Below, piece by piece: positions 17,325 through 26,801 of a stretch of DNA of 64,000 bases. The DNA lies in assembly GCA_036383895.1 (NCBI GenBank), contig DASVNK010000016.1, positions 51,861 to 115,860 on the forward strand, read 5' to 3'. Below the pieces are notes generated by a model. That model saw only the letters and a program-made list of their open reading frames with translations, ran no database searches and was not told the DNA's origin. Within the stretch, counting starts at the first letter, position 1; the number at the start of each line of letters is the position of its first letter. Source of the stretch: DASVNK01 sp036383895. GTDB lineage: Bacteria; Verrucomicrobiota; Verrucomicrobiia; Limisphaerales; SXQI01. A program made the position numbers and the translations under genes.

Positions 17325-18728
17325 ATGAACGTTCTGAGAAACAATCGACTTGCGCGGCGGACATTCCTTCGCGGCATGGGCGTGACGCTTGGACTGCCGT
17401 TGCTGAATGCGATGGGCAAGGTTTTGCCGGGTGCATCGCCGGAAGCAGCGGCAAAAGCGACCGCAGCCAGGAACGTCCAGGCGCCAGTGCGCATGGCGTG
17501 TCTATTTTTTCCGAATGGCGTTTGGGAAAAGAATTGGTTCCCGGACCAGGAAGGCGCGGATTACGAAATTCCGTTCGCACTCGAACCGCTCGCGCGGCAC
17601 AAAAAAGATTTTCTCGTTTTCTCAAACTTCGACAAGAAGCACAGCCACCAGGGCGACGGGCATTATGCGAAGACCGCGAATTTCCTCACTGGCTTGCAGG
17701 TGCGCAAAACGCCAGGCAAAGACATCAGCGTCGGCGGAATTTCCATCGACCAATTGTGCGCGCAGCAGGTTGGGCGGCATACTCCGCTGCCTTCATTGGA
17801 GCTTGGCGTTGATCCCGTCATTTCCGGGATCGATTCGGTGGTTGGGTATACGCGCCTTTACGGCTGTTACATTTCGTGGCGTTCGCCGAATCAACCGGTC
17901 GCGCGCGAAATCGATCCGCGGCTAGGATATGAACGGCTGTTCGGTGTGATTCAGGCGGGGAAAAATGGTGGCCGCCAGACAAAAGAATCGAAGCAAGCTT
18001 CCGATAACCAGGCTCTACTTGATCTTGTTTTGGAAGATGCGAATTCGCTCCGCCGAAAGCTCGGCCGGGACGACCAATACAAGCTCGACGAATATCTGGA
18101 CTCAGTTCGCGATGTTGAGCGACGCCTCGAATATTTTTCCACGCCGGAAGGCCGGTTGTGGAAACCAACTGCATCTCTGGACGTCGAAGACATCGCCGCA
18201 CCGAAAGGCGCTCCGGGCGATCACCAGGAACACGTGCGTCTGATGCTTGATTTGATGGCGATTGCATTCTGGACGGATTCCACACGCATCAGCAGCTTCA
18301 TGTTTGCGAATGATGTTTCGCCGAAGAATTTCTCGCAACTCGTTCCCGGCGCATCGAGCCATCACGAGCTGAGCCATCACCAAAACAAAGCGGAAAAGTT
18401 CGAGCCGTATTCGAAGATCAATCGCTGGCACTCTGAGCAACTCGCCTATTTCCTCGACAAGTTGAAGGCGATCAAGGAAGGCGAAGGGAACGTGCTCGAT
18501 AACTCGATGATTCTCTTTGGCTCCAGTATGTCGGACGGCAACCGCCACGATCCGAACAATCTGCCGATCATTCTCGCCGGCAAAGCGGGCGGGAAGATCA
18601 AGTCGGGCCGTCACATCAAGAACGAGAAGCGCACGCCGCTGTGCAATCTTTACGTTTCGATGCTGGAACGGATGGGCACGCCGGTGGAATCGTTCGGCGA
18701 TTCAACCGCGGCGATCGATCTTGGTTAA
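17325..18728 (+). CDS. DUF1552 family exported protein
   Basis: A 467-residue protein with a Tat signal (ARRTFLRGMGVTLGLPLLNAMG). The mature part matches DUF1552: ACLFFPNGVWEKNWFP near the N-terminus, FLVFSNFDKKHSHQGDGHYAKTANFL, SLELGVDP, and GSSMSDGNRHDPNNLPIILAGK near the C-terminus, a metal-site-like region resembling the alkaline-phosphatase-like DUF1501 fold. It begins 12 bases after the DUF1592 stop, the usual operon arrangement for this pair. The function is unproven; a sulfatase-like or peroxidase-linked role is only inferred. Confidence 0.9.
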   Translation: MNVLRNNRLARRTFLRGMGVTLGLPLLNAMGKVLPGASPEAAAKATAARNVQAPVRMACLFFPNGVWEKNWFPDQEGADYEIPFALEPLARHKKDFLVFSNFDKKHSHQGDGHYAKTANFLTGLQVRKTPGKDISVGGISIDQLCAQQVGRHTPLPSLELGVDPVISGIDSVVGYTRLYGCYISWRSPNQPVAREIDPRLGYERLFGVIQAGKNGGRQTKESKQASDNQALLDLVLEDANSLRRKLGRDDQYKLDEYLDSVRDVERRLEYFSTPEGRLWKPTASLDVEDIAAPKGAPGDHQEHVRLMLDLMAIAFWTDSTRISSFMFANDVSPKNFSQLVPGASSHHELSHHQNKAEKFEPYSKINRWHSEQLAYFLDKLKAIKEGEGNVLDNSMILFGSSMSDGNRHDPNNLPIILAGKAGGKIKSGRHIKNEKRTPLCNLYVSMLERMGTPVESFGDSTAAIDLG

Positions 18729-18734
18729 ACACTA

Positions 18735-19652
18735 TTACGCGGTTAGCCGGGCAAGTTCCATGAGGACTCCCGGCACTGCTTTGTAAGGATCTTCCGCGGC
18801 TTCGTATTCCAGCACGAGATAACCCTGGTAATTTGCGTCCCGCAGAATTTTGACTAGCCGCCCCAAGTCGGCAGGTCCCTTTTTTCCGCCTTTGGGCTGA
18901 ATCTCCGTCTTGAGTTGGACGTTCACCGCATAAGGCGCGCAACGTTCCAGATCGCGATAGGGATCGTCTGTTCGGAAATTCCCGGTGTCCAGATTGATGC
19001 CGATCCACGGGCTCTGAACTGATTTGGCGATGTCGATCAGCGCATCCGGCTCCGCGACGATGCCGCCGTGATTTTCGATTCCGAGGAAAACGCCGCGTTC
19101 GCCCGCGTAGGCGCAACATTCCTCGAGTGCCTCAATGCAATTCTTCTTCGCCGCTGCGAACGGCTGTCCCTCGGCATTGCCCGCGAATACACGGATGTGC
19201 GGAATACCCATCAACGCAGCGTTGTCGATCCACGATTTCGTCTGCGCAATTTCCTTCTTTCGCTTTTCGGCGTCCGCAACCGTAAAAGTATTTCCGACAC
19301 TCGTGCCGCTGAGTTCAATTCCTCGGACGAATGCATGCCGCTTCAGCTTTAGCAAAAATTCGCGGGTCGGATTCGAAGGGAAGTAATAGCTCGTTAACTC
19401 GGCGCCCACGCAACCGTGATCCGCGCAGTAATCGATGAACTGAAACAGATCGATCTGCTTCTCTGCCGCCACATTGCCTTCGCGCTTGTGCGAAGAATCT
19501 TTGAAGTATTGGCGGAAGGAATACGCGGCGAGGCTCAAACGGAGACTCGGTTTGCCGGTGCGTTTGAATGGTTCGGCGGCGCGGGCTGAAACGCCGATCG
19601 CGCCGAGCGCCAGTGCGCTCGAAAGAACAAAATTGCGGCGGGAAATAGGCAT
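18735..19652 (-). CDS. Tat-exported sugar phosphate isomerase/epimerase-like TIM barrel
   Basis: A 305-residue protein. ATG 19652 is chosen because a Tat signal (ISRRNFVLSSALALGAIGVSARA) follows directly; longer frames overlap the amylase gene end. The mature domain is a xylose-isomerase-like TIM barrel: DYCADHGCVGAELTSYYFP, RGIELSGTSVGNTF, LGIENHGGI with a metal-type glutamate, WIGINLDTGNF with a metal-type aspartate, and LVLEYEAAEDP at the end. Such exported relatives are common in Planctomycetes and Verrucomicrobia and likely isomerise, epimerise or oxidise sugars. It converges with the DUF1552 gene and lies downstream of the amylase gene on the same strand. Confidence 0.85.
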   Translation of the reverse strand: MPISRRNFVLSSALALGAIGVSARAAEPFKRTGKPSLRLSLAAYSFRQYFKDSSHKREGNVAAEKQIDLFQFIDYCADHGCVGAELTSYYFPSNPTREFLLKLKRHAFVRGIELSGTSVGNTFTVADAEKRKKEIAQTKSWIDNAALMGIPHIRVFAGNAEGQPFAAAKKNCIEALEECCAYAGERGVFLGIENHGGIVAEPDALIDIAKSVQSPWIGINLDTGNFRTDDPYRDLERCAPYAVNVQLKTEIQPKGGKKGPADLGRLVKILRDANYQGYLVLEYEAAEDPYKAVPGVLMELARLTA

Positions 19653-19740
19653 GCCGGAAGAATGGTCACGCCTGCCGATCGTGTTCAAAGGAAATAATTG
19701 GTAGACGTAACAGGCTTCTTGCCCTGCAGTGCCCGACCCT

Positions 19741-22242
19741 TTAATTCGCGGCCGGCACAATCCGGAAGAATCGATGCGTACCCGTAGCCGGCGTGCTCAA
19801 GGTGAATGGAGCTGTCTCGCTCTCCTCAAGGACCCAGTTTACAAGATCAGCCGAACTTTGGATTTCGTAAATCAAACCGATTCGGCCGGATAGAGTGAAA
19901 ACAAACATTCCTTGCGCAGCACTCACCGCGCTGACAGTCGGGATTGCATCTGGATAAACGACGAGATTGACTACGGCGCTCTCCAACAATCGCGCATCGT
20001 TGATAATTCGCGCCTGGTACAGACCACTTTGATTCGTGGTTACATTCTGCAACGTGAGCGTGCCGTTTGTCGTTCCGGATGGGAACGCGACGGGAAGCCG
20101 CACTCCGTCTTTGAACCAGATCACCTCTTGCGCGCCGCTTACAGCTAACTGCAACTGAACTTCGTTGCCCACGGTCGCAAAGGTATTCGTAGGTTGCTGC
20201 AGGATGACCGGCGGCACCAACAGCCGATTACGCGTGCCGGTGTAGGTAGCCTTTACCCAAACTTTCTGGGTGGGATTGGTTGCGTCAGTGTTCCGAACTC
20301 GAATGGTGTAGAAGTCGGCGTTCGTGATTGCGAGTTTCAGAATTAAGTTCTGAGGGCCAGCGACGTTTGTGAGGACAGAGAGGTTTGGCGCGAGCACGGC
20401 TATTTCCCAGTTAGGGCCGTTGAGAGTGGAGAAGCCGTCGATCCGCAGATTGGTTCCTGCCGCGGGGCAGATCCGGCCGACGGTTCGTGGAGCGATGGAG
20501 TTTGCGGGAAGTGCGCCACCTTGGCGGAGGGACGACGCGTGTGAGTCGCCGAGGTCATCCGCCATTTCCCACTCCTGAATTGTTTGGCCCGGCGATTCAG
20601 GAAGCACCGGCGAAAGGTTCGTCGGGCCCCAGATACTATAGCCGCGACGAATGTTGGTTCCGTTGCACGGCGGCGCGGAGATGGTGACGCGCCCGTTTGC
20701 ATCCGTTTGCATATCGTTTGGAAATGCGCCGGAATAATCGTGTAATGTTACGTTTGGGCCAAAGTCTGTTTGGACCGTTGCGCTTTGTGTGGTCGTCCAA
20801 TTGTCATTCACCGCGATCAAGGCGCGCGCGCTGCGTTCGATAACCAGCAGGTCGGCGGCTTGCCAGCGGACTCGGTAGGCGCCTTCTTCGAAATTCAGAT
20901 TCTGCCGGCACCAGAGTTGGTTCACGAGCCAGTCGCGCGCGGGAAGATGCGCGATGTTCGTGGGGTAATGCGTCCAGCGACGTCCAGTGGAATGTAAGTC
21001 GAAAAGGTCTTCGAAGAAGATTTGCGGTGAACCATCGACGGCGAAGGCCACTGCGTAGGCGAGTTGGATTCGCGGTTCGTTTGGATCGATGTGACCGCCG
21101 ATTTCGCTGCCGCTATTCCAGCCGATGTAACGACCGTTGGCATCGAGTTGAGGGCGAAAGGTGTCGTGGTTGTTCACGAAGGGGACGGTGCGGCTGCGAC
21201 GATTCTGCTGCGCGCCGGGAATGTTCGCCAAATTGTAGTTACCGAGGCCGTCAATAACGCCCTTGAACGCTTCGCGTAAACTGAAATCAAACGTTCCCGC
21301 CAAATCACTGGTCCCGCCATTCGCGCTATTCACTTGATCCACCCACGCGTCCAGTTGCGTCTTCGAACCGACAAACTCTCCGACCGCAAACATGTTCGGT
21401 CCGCCGGAAGCAAAGCCTGCATTGTTCGCCAGATTCCAAAGAAAATCCTGCATCGCCCAGGTCTCGAAATGTTTTACCGCGTCGAAGCGAAATCCGTCCA
21501 CGCCGGTCTGCTTCTTCATCCAAACGACCCAATTGCGCATCCCGTTGCGCATGTAATCGACCTCTTGCGCCGGGTTGTAACTCATGTTGCTGCTCAACCC
21601 GCGCGCCTGGCTGTAGTAGCAAATATCCGGGCCGAAGAAACCGGCGGTGATGTCATCGCTTTCGGTGTTGTGGTCCGGGTTCGGATGAAAATTCTGCCAG
21701 TTCTTTGGGAATCGTCCGCGCCGTGCCGAGTAATTCGCGAAATCCTGCAACGTGGCAGGAGTCGCGTAGCTGGCATAACGAAAATTCTTCCACTTGTTCG
21801 AGGGCGCGACTGGATCCTGGCCGCCTGCGCCGGTATCGCTTCCGGCGCCGTCCATGTGGTTCAGGACGACGTCCTGAATAACTTCAATGCCGTTCGCGTG
21901 GAGGATCGAAATTGCGCGAAGGAGATTATCTTTGGTTCCGACGCGCGTGCCGGTGCTGCCGCCCTGCAGCTTGTCACCGAGATCGTAATGATCGAACGGC
22001 GAATAGCCCACTGAACCGGTGGCGTTCTTGTTTTTGATCGTCGGTGGAATCCAGACCGCATCGATGCCCATTTCTTTGAGGCGCGGCGCAAGATCGGCAA
22101 GATAGGTCGCCCAGTTATTCTGGTAATTGTTGTTCCAATAGTCCCACCAGAAGCCTTGAAGAACCACTTTGCGTTCTGCCGCATGGGCACGGGAACCGAG
22201 GGCGAATATCGCCAGGAAGAAGACGAGCAGCCAACGGTTCAT
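19741..22242 (-). CDS. Exported alpha-amylase (GH13) with C-terminal beta domains
   Basis: An 833-residue secreted enzyme with signal peptide MNRWLLVFFLAIFALGSRAHA. GH13 motifs: QDVVLNH (123-129), DGFRFDAVKH (nucleophile D254), VGEF (acid/base E289) and VNNHDT (stabiliser D360). The (beta/alpha)8 barrel runs about 24-450 and domain C about 450-560. There follow a lectin-like region (about 565-680), an Ig-like domain (about 690-775, QQPTNTFATVGNEVQL) and a final module ending RFFRIVPAAN with YEIQSSADLVNW. The last module is shared with the proteins at 32519 and 43215. It should cleave alpha-1,4 glucans outside the cell. Confidence 0.92.
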   Translation of the reverse strand: MNRWLLVFFLAIFALGSRAHAAERKVVLQGFWWDYWNNNYQNNWATYLADLAPRLKEMGIDAVWIPPTIKNKNATGSVGYSPFDHYDLGDKLQGGSTGTRVGTKDNLLRAISILHANGIEVIQDVVLNHMDGAGSDTGAGGQDPVAPSNKWKNFRYASYATPATLQDFANYSARRGRFPKNWQNFHPNPDHNTESDDITAGFFGPDICYYSQARGLSSNMSYNPAQEVDYMRNGMRNWVVWMKKQTGVDGFRFDAVKHFETWAMQDFLWNLANNAGFASGGPNMFAVGEFVGSKTQLDAWVDQVNSANGGTSDLAGTFDFSLREAFKGVIDGLGNYNLANIPGAQQNRRSRTVPFVNNHDTFRPQLDANGRYIGWNSGSEIGGHIDPNEPRIQLAYAVAFAVDGSPQIFFEDLFDLHSTGRRWTHYPTNIAHLPARDWLVNQLWCRQNLNFEEGAYRVRWQAADLLVIERSARALIAVNDNWTTTQSATVQTDFGPNVTLHDYSGAFPNDMQTDANGRVTISAPPCNGTNIRRGYSIWGPTNLSPVLPESPGQTIQEWEMADDLGDSHASSLRQGGALPANSIAPRTVGRICPAAGTNLRIDGFSTLNGPNWEIAVLAPNLSVLTNVAGPQNLILKLAITNADFYTIRVRNTDATNPTQKVWVKATYTGTRNRLLVPPVILQQPTNTFATVGNEVQLQLAVSGAQEVIWFKDGVRLPVAFPSGTTNGTLTLQNVTTNQSGLYQARIINDARLLESAVVNLVVYPDAIPTVSAVSAAQGMFVFTLSGRIGLIYEIQSSADLVNWVLEESETAPFTLSTPATGTHRFFRIVPAAN

Positions 22243-22375
22243 TCGGGCGTAATTTCGCGGCTTGAGACGGAGTTCTCAAATTAAATATTCGCGCTGAGTC
22301 CACCGATAATCTAATGCGATTGCAATTCGTCGGACGTTTGGCAACCTCGCACGAAACTCAACTACTCTTTGTTTT

Positions 22376-23176
22376 ATGGCTGGAATGCACGAAATCGATT
22401 TTCAAATTTACGGCGACGACATGCAGTTTGTGGAGGTCGAACTGGATCCGCAGGAAGCGGTGGTCGCTGAAGCCGGCGGCATGATGTACATGGAAGACGG
22501 CATCGAGATGGAGACGATCTTCGGTGACGGCTCGCAGCAGAACAGCGGTTTCCTCGGGTCGCTCATGGGCGCTGGCAAGCGCTTGCTGACCGGCGAATCG
22601 CTCTTCATGACGGTTTTCCTGAATCGCGGCATGGGCAAGAAGCATGTCGCGTTCGGAGCGCCGTACCCGGGCAAAATCATTCCGGTGCAGCTTTCAGAAA
22701 TTGGCGGTGAACTCATCACGCAAAAGGATTCGTTCCTCTGCGCCGCGAAGGGAGTTAGCGTTGGAATTGCCTTCAATAAAAGAATCGGCGCCGGCTTGTT
22801 CGGTGGTGAAGGGTTCATCATGCAACGCCTCCAGGGCGATGGCTGGGCGTTCGTGCATGCGGGCGGAACGTTGATGCAACGCGATCTCGCGCCCGGCGAA
22901 GTGATTCGCGTGGATACTGGATGTATTGTCGCGTTTCAACCTTCGGTCGATTACGACATTCAATATGTCGGCAAGATTAAGTCCGCATTGTTCGGCGGTG
23001 AAGGTCTGTTTTTTGCGACGCTTCGCGGGCCCGGTCGTGTCTGGCTCCAATCGCTGCCGCTCAGCCGCTTGGCCGACCGCATCATCGCAGCGTCCCCGAA
23101 AGCCGGCGGTAAAGCGCGCGGCGAAGGTTCGCTCCTCGGTGGCCTCGGCGGCTTGCTGGACGGCGATAACGAGTAA
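22376..23176 (+). CDS. AIM24/TIGR00266 family protein
   Basis: A 266-residue protein of the AIM24 family: FQIYGDDMQFVEVELDPQE at the start, GGMMYMEDGIEMETIFGDG, a glycine-rich middle (GFLGSLMGAGKRLLTGES) and FATLRGPGRVWLQSLPLSRLADRI near the end. The fold is a double-stranded beta-helix-like barrel, and the role in bacteria is unknown. There is no signal peptide. The G/A/L-rich tail (about 240-266, GEGSLLGGLGGLLDGDNE) is typical. A small gene follows by 8 bases. Confidence 0.9.
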   Translation: MAGMHEIDFQIYGDDMQFVEVELDPQEAVVAEAGGMMYMEDGIEMETIFGDGSQQNSGFLGSLMGAGKRLLTGESLFMTVFLNRGMGKKHVAFGAPYPGKIIPVQLSEIGGELITQKDSFLCAAKGVSVGIAFNKRIGAGLFGGEGFIMQRLQGDGWAFVHAGGTLMQRDLAPGEVIRVDTGCIVAFQPSVDYDIQYVGKIKSALFGGEGLFFATLRGPGRVWLQSLPLSRLADRIIAASPKAGGKARGEGSLLGGLGGLLDGDNE

Positions 23177-23184
23177 GTTGGTCG

Positions 23185-23400
23185 ATGACGCGCGATGTTA
23201 TCGATACTGCTGTGCGCGAACGCATTCCCTTTGCTATCGAAATGGCGGACGGAAAAGAATACGAGGTGCAGAGCCCGGCCCAAATAGCCGTTGCAAGGAA
23301 CTATGTAGTGGTAATCGGAACGGATGAGCTGCCGCACGTCTTGCCGCATTTAACGATTACCGGCGTTAGTTACTTGAAGCCACCTGGCGAGGGGAAGTAG
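23185..23400 (+). CDS. Small conserved-looking protein of unknown function
   Basis: A 71-residue soluble protein (MTRDVIDTAVRERIPFAIEM, then ADGKEYEVQ, later VVVIGTDELPHVLPHLTITG). The pattern R-x-x-P-F-x-I-x-M-A-D-G-x-x-Y is common in small proteins of this group, but I know no function. It starts 8 bases after the AIM24 stop, so the two genes are probably transcribed together. It ends next to the convergent EamA gene. Confidence 0.6.
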   Translation: MTRDVIDTAVRERIPFAIEMADGKEYEVQSPAQIAVARNYVVVIGTDELPHVLPHLTITGVSYLKPPGEGK

Positions 23401-24465
23401 CTATTTCAAAGAGAATCGAAGACCCACCACTCCGGCGACGGCGATCAAGCCGCCGATTAAAGACCGGATGGTGGGTTTCTCATTTTCGAACCGGCGTGAG
23501 AACGGGATGATCACCACCGGCGCGAGCGCGAGGATGGGCAGAACAATTCCGGTCGGCGCTTTCGCGAGGGCGTATTGCATGCAGCTGACACCCAGCGCCG
23601 GGCCGAGGGTGCCGTTTGCGAGCATCCACTTCCAGGCCGGGCGGAGGCGTTCGAGAACTGGCTTCTCATCGGGTGCGCGCCGCCGGAATGCGAAATAGGC
23701 GATCGCGGAAAAGAAGACGCCGCCCCAAATACGTTGATAGGCAGCGGTAATTCCGTCGATATGCTCGCCGGCCCCAGCGGCTACTTCGTATGCTTTGCGG
23801 CTCACCACTGAGCCCACGCCCTGGCCGAAGGCGGCGATCACGCCGAAGAGAACTCCCAGCATCAAAGTTTTCCTGGGAATATGCAGATGCTCGCGCGGGG
23901 CAAGTGCGACCGCAACGCCGATGAGAATAACGATGCCGCATACCACTTGTCGGCCCGTAAGTGGATTATCCAGCCAAATCCATTCAAGGGCTGCGCCGAT
24001 CGGTGCGGCGAGGCAATGCAGAATGATCATCGACAGGCGCGAACCAATTCGCGGCAGGGCCTGGTAAAAAGCAACGTCGCCAATTCCAAAACCGATGACG
24101 CCGCTCAGCAGAAAAACCGGTAGCGCTTTGCCCGCGAATCCCGAACCAAGGGAATGCGCGTAAAGGCCGAGTAGAAACGTCGCGACGAGTATCCGGAAGA
24201 AATTTGCTTCGAGTCCGCCGACCATTCGGCTGAAGCGGTTGCCCGCCACGGCCGAAAGCGTGAAAAAGACGGTGGTGAGAAACGCGGCGAGCGCTCCGGC
24301 TTGAAGGTCGGGATTCGTAAGTCCTTTGAACGCGCGCCGGGCGTTACTTTTCGCCCAAAACTTTTGCCAGCGGTTCCTGAATGGAATCCGCCCAGATCTG
24401 GTAACCCTTCTTCGAGAGGTGCAGGTAATCCGGCATAATATCGCGGGGAATGCGACCTTGCTCAT
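23401..24465 (-). CDS. EamA/DMT-superfamily transporter
   Basis: About 354 residues when started at ATG 24465. This start overlaps the 3' end of the SGNH gene by 122 bases and gives a charged 40-residue leader before the first span, so the true start may be downstream at a non-ATG codon near 24310. The core has ten predicted spans in two EamA repeats (first GALAAFLTTVFFTLSAVAGNRF, second starting LGVLFGVIAAFGQGVGSV). Substrate unknown: such proteins export amino acids, nucleotide sugars or other small molecules. The gene ends next to the small gene at 23185. Confidence 0.85.
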   Translation of the reverse strand: MSKVAFPAILCRITCTSRRRVTRSGRIPFRNRWQKFWAKSNARRAFKGLTNPDLQAGALAAFLTTVFFTLSAVAGNRFSRMVGGLEANFFRILVATFLLGLYAHSLGSGFAGKALPVFLLSGVIGFGIGDVAFYQALPRIGSRLSMIILHCLAAPIGAALEWIWLDNPLTGRQVVCGIVILIGVAVALAPREHLHIPRKTLMLGVLFGVIAAFGQGVGSVVSRKAYEVAAGAGEHIDGITAAYQRIWGGVFFSAIAYFAFRRRAPDEKPVLERLRPAWKWMLANGTLGPALGVSCMQYALAKAPTGIVLPILALAPVVIIPFSRRFENEKPTIRSLIGGLIAVAGVVGLRFSLK

Positions 24466-25057
24466 TGATGAACTTGTGGCCGAAATCGACCCAAACCACA
24501 TTCTCTCCGTCGGCAAGTTTTTGAATGATCTGGTTGGCCTGATTGATTTTTCCGCGCTGCGGATTCACGTTCTCGCCGCGCGGGAAGATTGGAATGAGAA
24601 GAATTTTCATCGCAGGCAATTTGCTGCGCAGCTTCTGCACGATGGCGCGCACGCCTTCCGCGATTTGCTCCGCTGTATTGTCTTCACCGTTGGAATTATT
24701 CGTGCCGATCATCACCACGGCCGCCTTTGGACTCAGCCCCTCGAGATTCCCATTGTCCAGGCGGAAAAGCACATGTTGTGTGCGGTCGCCGCCGATCCCG
24801 AGATTAACTGCTTCGAACTTCGCGTATCGCTCCGCCCAAATCTCCTTCCCTTCGCCTTCCCAGCCTTGCGTGATGGAATCGCCAATAAAGATAACCTCCG
24901 CCTTCTTACCAACTTCTTTGACCTTCTCGTTGAACGATGCCTGTCGCCGTTTCCAGCCGTCGTCCCCGCGTGGCGCTGGATCGATCGCGGAATGTTGCGC
25001 GGAAGTGATGTAAATCGACGCTGCTGCGAAAATCGCGGAAAGAAACCGGTGATTCAT
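24344..25057 (-). CDS. Secreted SGNH/GDSL hydrolase
   Basis: A 237-residue exported esterase-like protein with signal peptide MNHRFLSAIFAAASIYITSAQ. All four SGNH blocks are present: GDSITQGW (nucleophile S61), NLGIGGDRTQ (G90), GTNNSN (N120) and DYLHLSKKGY (D210 and H213). The family resembles platelet-activating-factor acetylhydrolase-like and carbohydrate esterases that remove acetyl or acyl groups. The transporter gene downstream overlaps its 3' end if the ATG at 24465 is its start. Confidence 0.9.
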   Translation of the reverse strand: MNHRFLSAIFAAASIYITSAQHSAIDPAPRGDDGWKRRQASFNEKVKEVGKKAEVIFIGDSITQGWEGEGKEIWAERYAKFEAVNLGIGGDRTQHVLFRLDNGNLEGLSPKAAVVMIGTNNSNGEDNTAEQIAEGVRAIVQKLRSKLPAMKILLIPIFPRGENVNPQRGKINQANQIIQKLADGENVVWVDFGHKFINEQGRIPRDIMPDYLHLSKKGYQIWADSIQEPLAKVLGEK

Positions 25058-25122
25058 GCGCGCGAGTGTAGAGCCTTCCGCAAACGTTTCAAGTGTCCAC
25101 GAGACGGAATGAAGTTTGCCCC

Positions 25123-25707
25123 TTATTTACGAATATCGTTTTTGTATACTTCGTACTGTTTCATGATATTTTGCGCGTATTTGCGCGTGCCGGGATAATC
25201 CATCTGCGCGAGGAAGACCTGGCTATTGGTTTTAGCCGCGCCTTTATTCCAGCGGAGCACATGGGTCCGGCCCGCGTTGTAATCTGCCAGGGCATACGCA
25301 ATCGGATTGTCCGTCCCTTTATACCGCTTCATCACTTTGGACAGATAGAACGAGCCGCAATAAATGTTCTTCTCGGGATCGGTAATGATCTCGTGTTCGA
25401 AGTTCTGCATCTTCTCCGCCTCGGCCCATTCAAGCGCGGCATCCTCGGTCACTTGCATCAAGCCGATTTCGCCAGCCTTGCCGCGCGCCCATGGCTTGAA
25501 GTTGCTCTCCTGCCAGATAACCGCCTTGATCAAGGCTGGATCCAAATCATACTTTTTTGCCGCCGCTTTGATGTGCTTGTCGTAACGGACGGATGGACGG
25601 TTCGGAAACAAAAAGCCGAGGTAAATCGCGAGAGCGACGATAACGACACTGCAAGCGATCGCGAACGGTTTGGATTGGAAAAACCGAGCCACTGTCCAGC
25701 GTAGCAT
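25123..25707 (-). CDS. Membrane-anchored lytic transglycosylase (SLT domain)
   Basis: A 194-residue protein starting at ATG 25707; longer frames overlap the divergent TPR gene. It has a transmembrane anchor (AIACSVVIVALAIYLGFLF, about 16-34) and then a goose-lysozyme-like SLT domain. The catalytic glutamate is E67 in VIWQESNF, followed by GKAGEIGLMQV, ALADYNAGRTHVLRW and YVQ-like YAQNIMKQY. It should cut murein to 1,6-anhydro products, anchored in the inner membrane with the domain in the periplasm. It is divergent from the TPR gene with 76 bases between. Confidence 0.9.
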   Translation of the reverse strand: MLRWTVARFFQSKPFAIACSVVIVALAIYLGFLFPNRPSVRYDKHIKAAAKKYDLDPALIKAVIWQESNFKPWARGKAGEIGLMQVTEDAALEWAEAEKMQNFEHEIITDPEKNIYCGSFYLSKVMKRYKGTDNPIAYALADYNAGRTHVLRWNKGAAKTNSQVFLAQMDYPGTRKYAQNIMKQYEVYKNDIRK

Positions 25708-25783
25708 ACAATCTCCATCGGCTGCCTCAAGCAGATCGTGAACCCCGGTTGTGGATTTCCGCGCCCGAGGGTAGCTTTCCGCC

Positions 25784-26800
25784 GTGAACATGCTGCTCAT
25801 CGCGCTGCTCGCCGCTGCAGTCGCTGGGGAACCGGAGATCAAGACGAATCCGGCGCCCAGGAAATCCGCTAATCCCGTTGCAAACGCTCAGCCCGATCCA
25901 ATTCAACAGGAATATCAAAAGCTTCTCGAAAAAGACGAAGCCGCGCTGGAAAAGATCGAAGCAGTGATCAAGGAATTCGAGGCGTTCGAAGCAAAAGGCG
26001 CAGCGGGTTCACGAGCAACTCTCGGCGTAAAAATCGACCAGATCATCGAACCGATGAAAAAATCGTACGAGGAGTTCCTGGAAAAGAATTCCAGGCACGT
26101 CGAAGGGTTTCTTGCTTACGGAAGTTTCCTGAACGAACTAGGCGACGAAGAAGGGGCGACGGTCCAATGGGAGAAGGCGCGCGAAATAGATCCTAAAAAT
26201 CCGACTCCCTGGAACAATCTTGCGAACATTTATGGCCACGTCGGGCCACCAAAAAAGGCTTTCCAATACTACGAAAAAGCGATTGAGCTCAATCCCACCG
26301 AACCGGTCTACATCCAGAATCTCGCCACAACCACCTATCTCTTCCGGAAAGACGCCGCGGAGATGTATCGCATCGATGAAGAAGCGGTTTTCAACAAGGC
26401 GCTGGATCTCTATCGCCAGGCGATGAAGCTCGATCCTACCAATCTCGTCCTCGCGACAGATCTCGCGCAAAGCTATTACGGAATCAAACCGCTCCGGACG
26501 AACGATGCTATCGCTGCGTGGAACCATTGTCTCACGCTGGCGAAAAACGACGTCGAAAAAGAAGGTATTCACACTCACCTGGCGCGCGTGAAATGGATGG
26601 CCAATATGCTGGATGAGGCCGAGAAGCACCTCGCCCAGGTAAAAAATCCCGAAATGGCGGAACTGAAAGATCGCATCCAGCGCAATATCGAGAAGAAACG
26701 AAGAGGCGAATCGGTGACCGATGCTGAAACTTCCGCCGAAGGGAAAAAGTGGAAAGCGGCGGCTGAATCAAAGAGGTCCGACTCTCCTGCGCCGAAGTGA
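25784..26800 (+). CDS. Exported TPR-repeat protein
   Basis: A 338-residue protein with a signal-peptide-like start (MNMLLIALLAAAVAGEP). A proline/alanine linker leads to a helical region (about 45-95) and then TPR repeats: EGFLAYGSFLNELGDEEGA, PWNNLANIYGHVGPPKKAF, EPVYIQNLATTTYLF, and LVLATDLAQSYYGI. Lys/Glu-rich helices close the protein. TPRs mediate protein contacts. Its role beside the lytic transglycosylase (divergent) may be in envelope assembly, but this is only context. Confidence 0.8.
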   Translation: MNMLLIALLAAAVAGEPEIKTNPAPRKSANPVANAQPDPIQQEYQKLLEKDEAALEKIEAVIKEFEAFEAKGAAGSRATLGVKIDQIIEPMKKSYEEFLEKNSRHVEGFLAYGSFLNELGDEEGATVQWEKAREIDPKNPTPWNNLANIYGHVGPPKKAFQYYEKAIELNPTEPVYIQNLATTTYLFRKDAAEMYRIDEEAVFNKALDLYRQAMKLDPTNLVLATDLAQSYYGIKPLRTNDAIAAWNHCLTLAKNDVEKEGIHTHLARVKWMANMLDEAEKHLAQVKNPEMAELKDRIQRNIEKKRRGESVTDAETSAEGKKWKAAAESKRSDSPAPK

Positions 26801-26801
26801 G

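Noticed and set aside
23401..24516. EamA start at the first available codon (24516)
   Set aside because: It lies deep inside the SGNH gene and adds a highly charged, non-membrane leader. Even the chosen 24465 start is doubtful.
24344..25198. Plus-strand frame 24326-25198
   Set aside because: Antisense of the SGNH hydrolase gene with its four conserved blocks.
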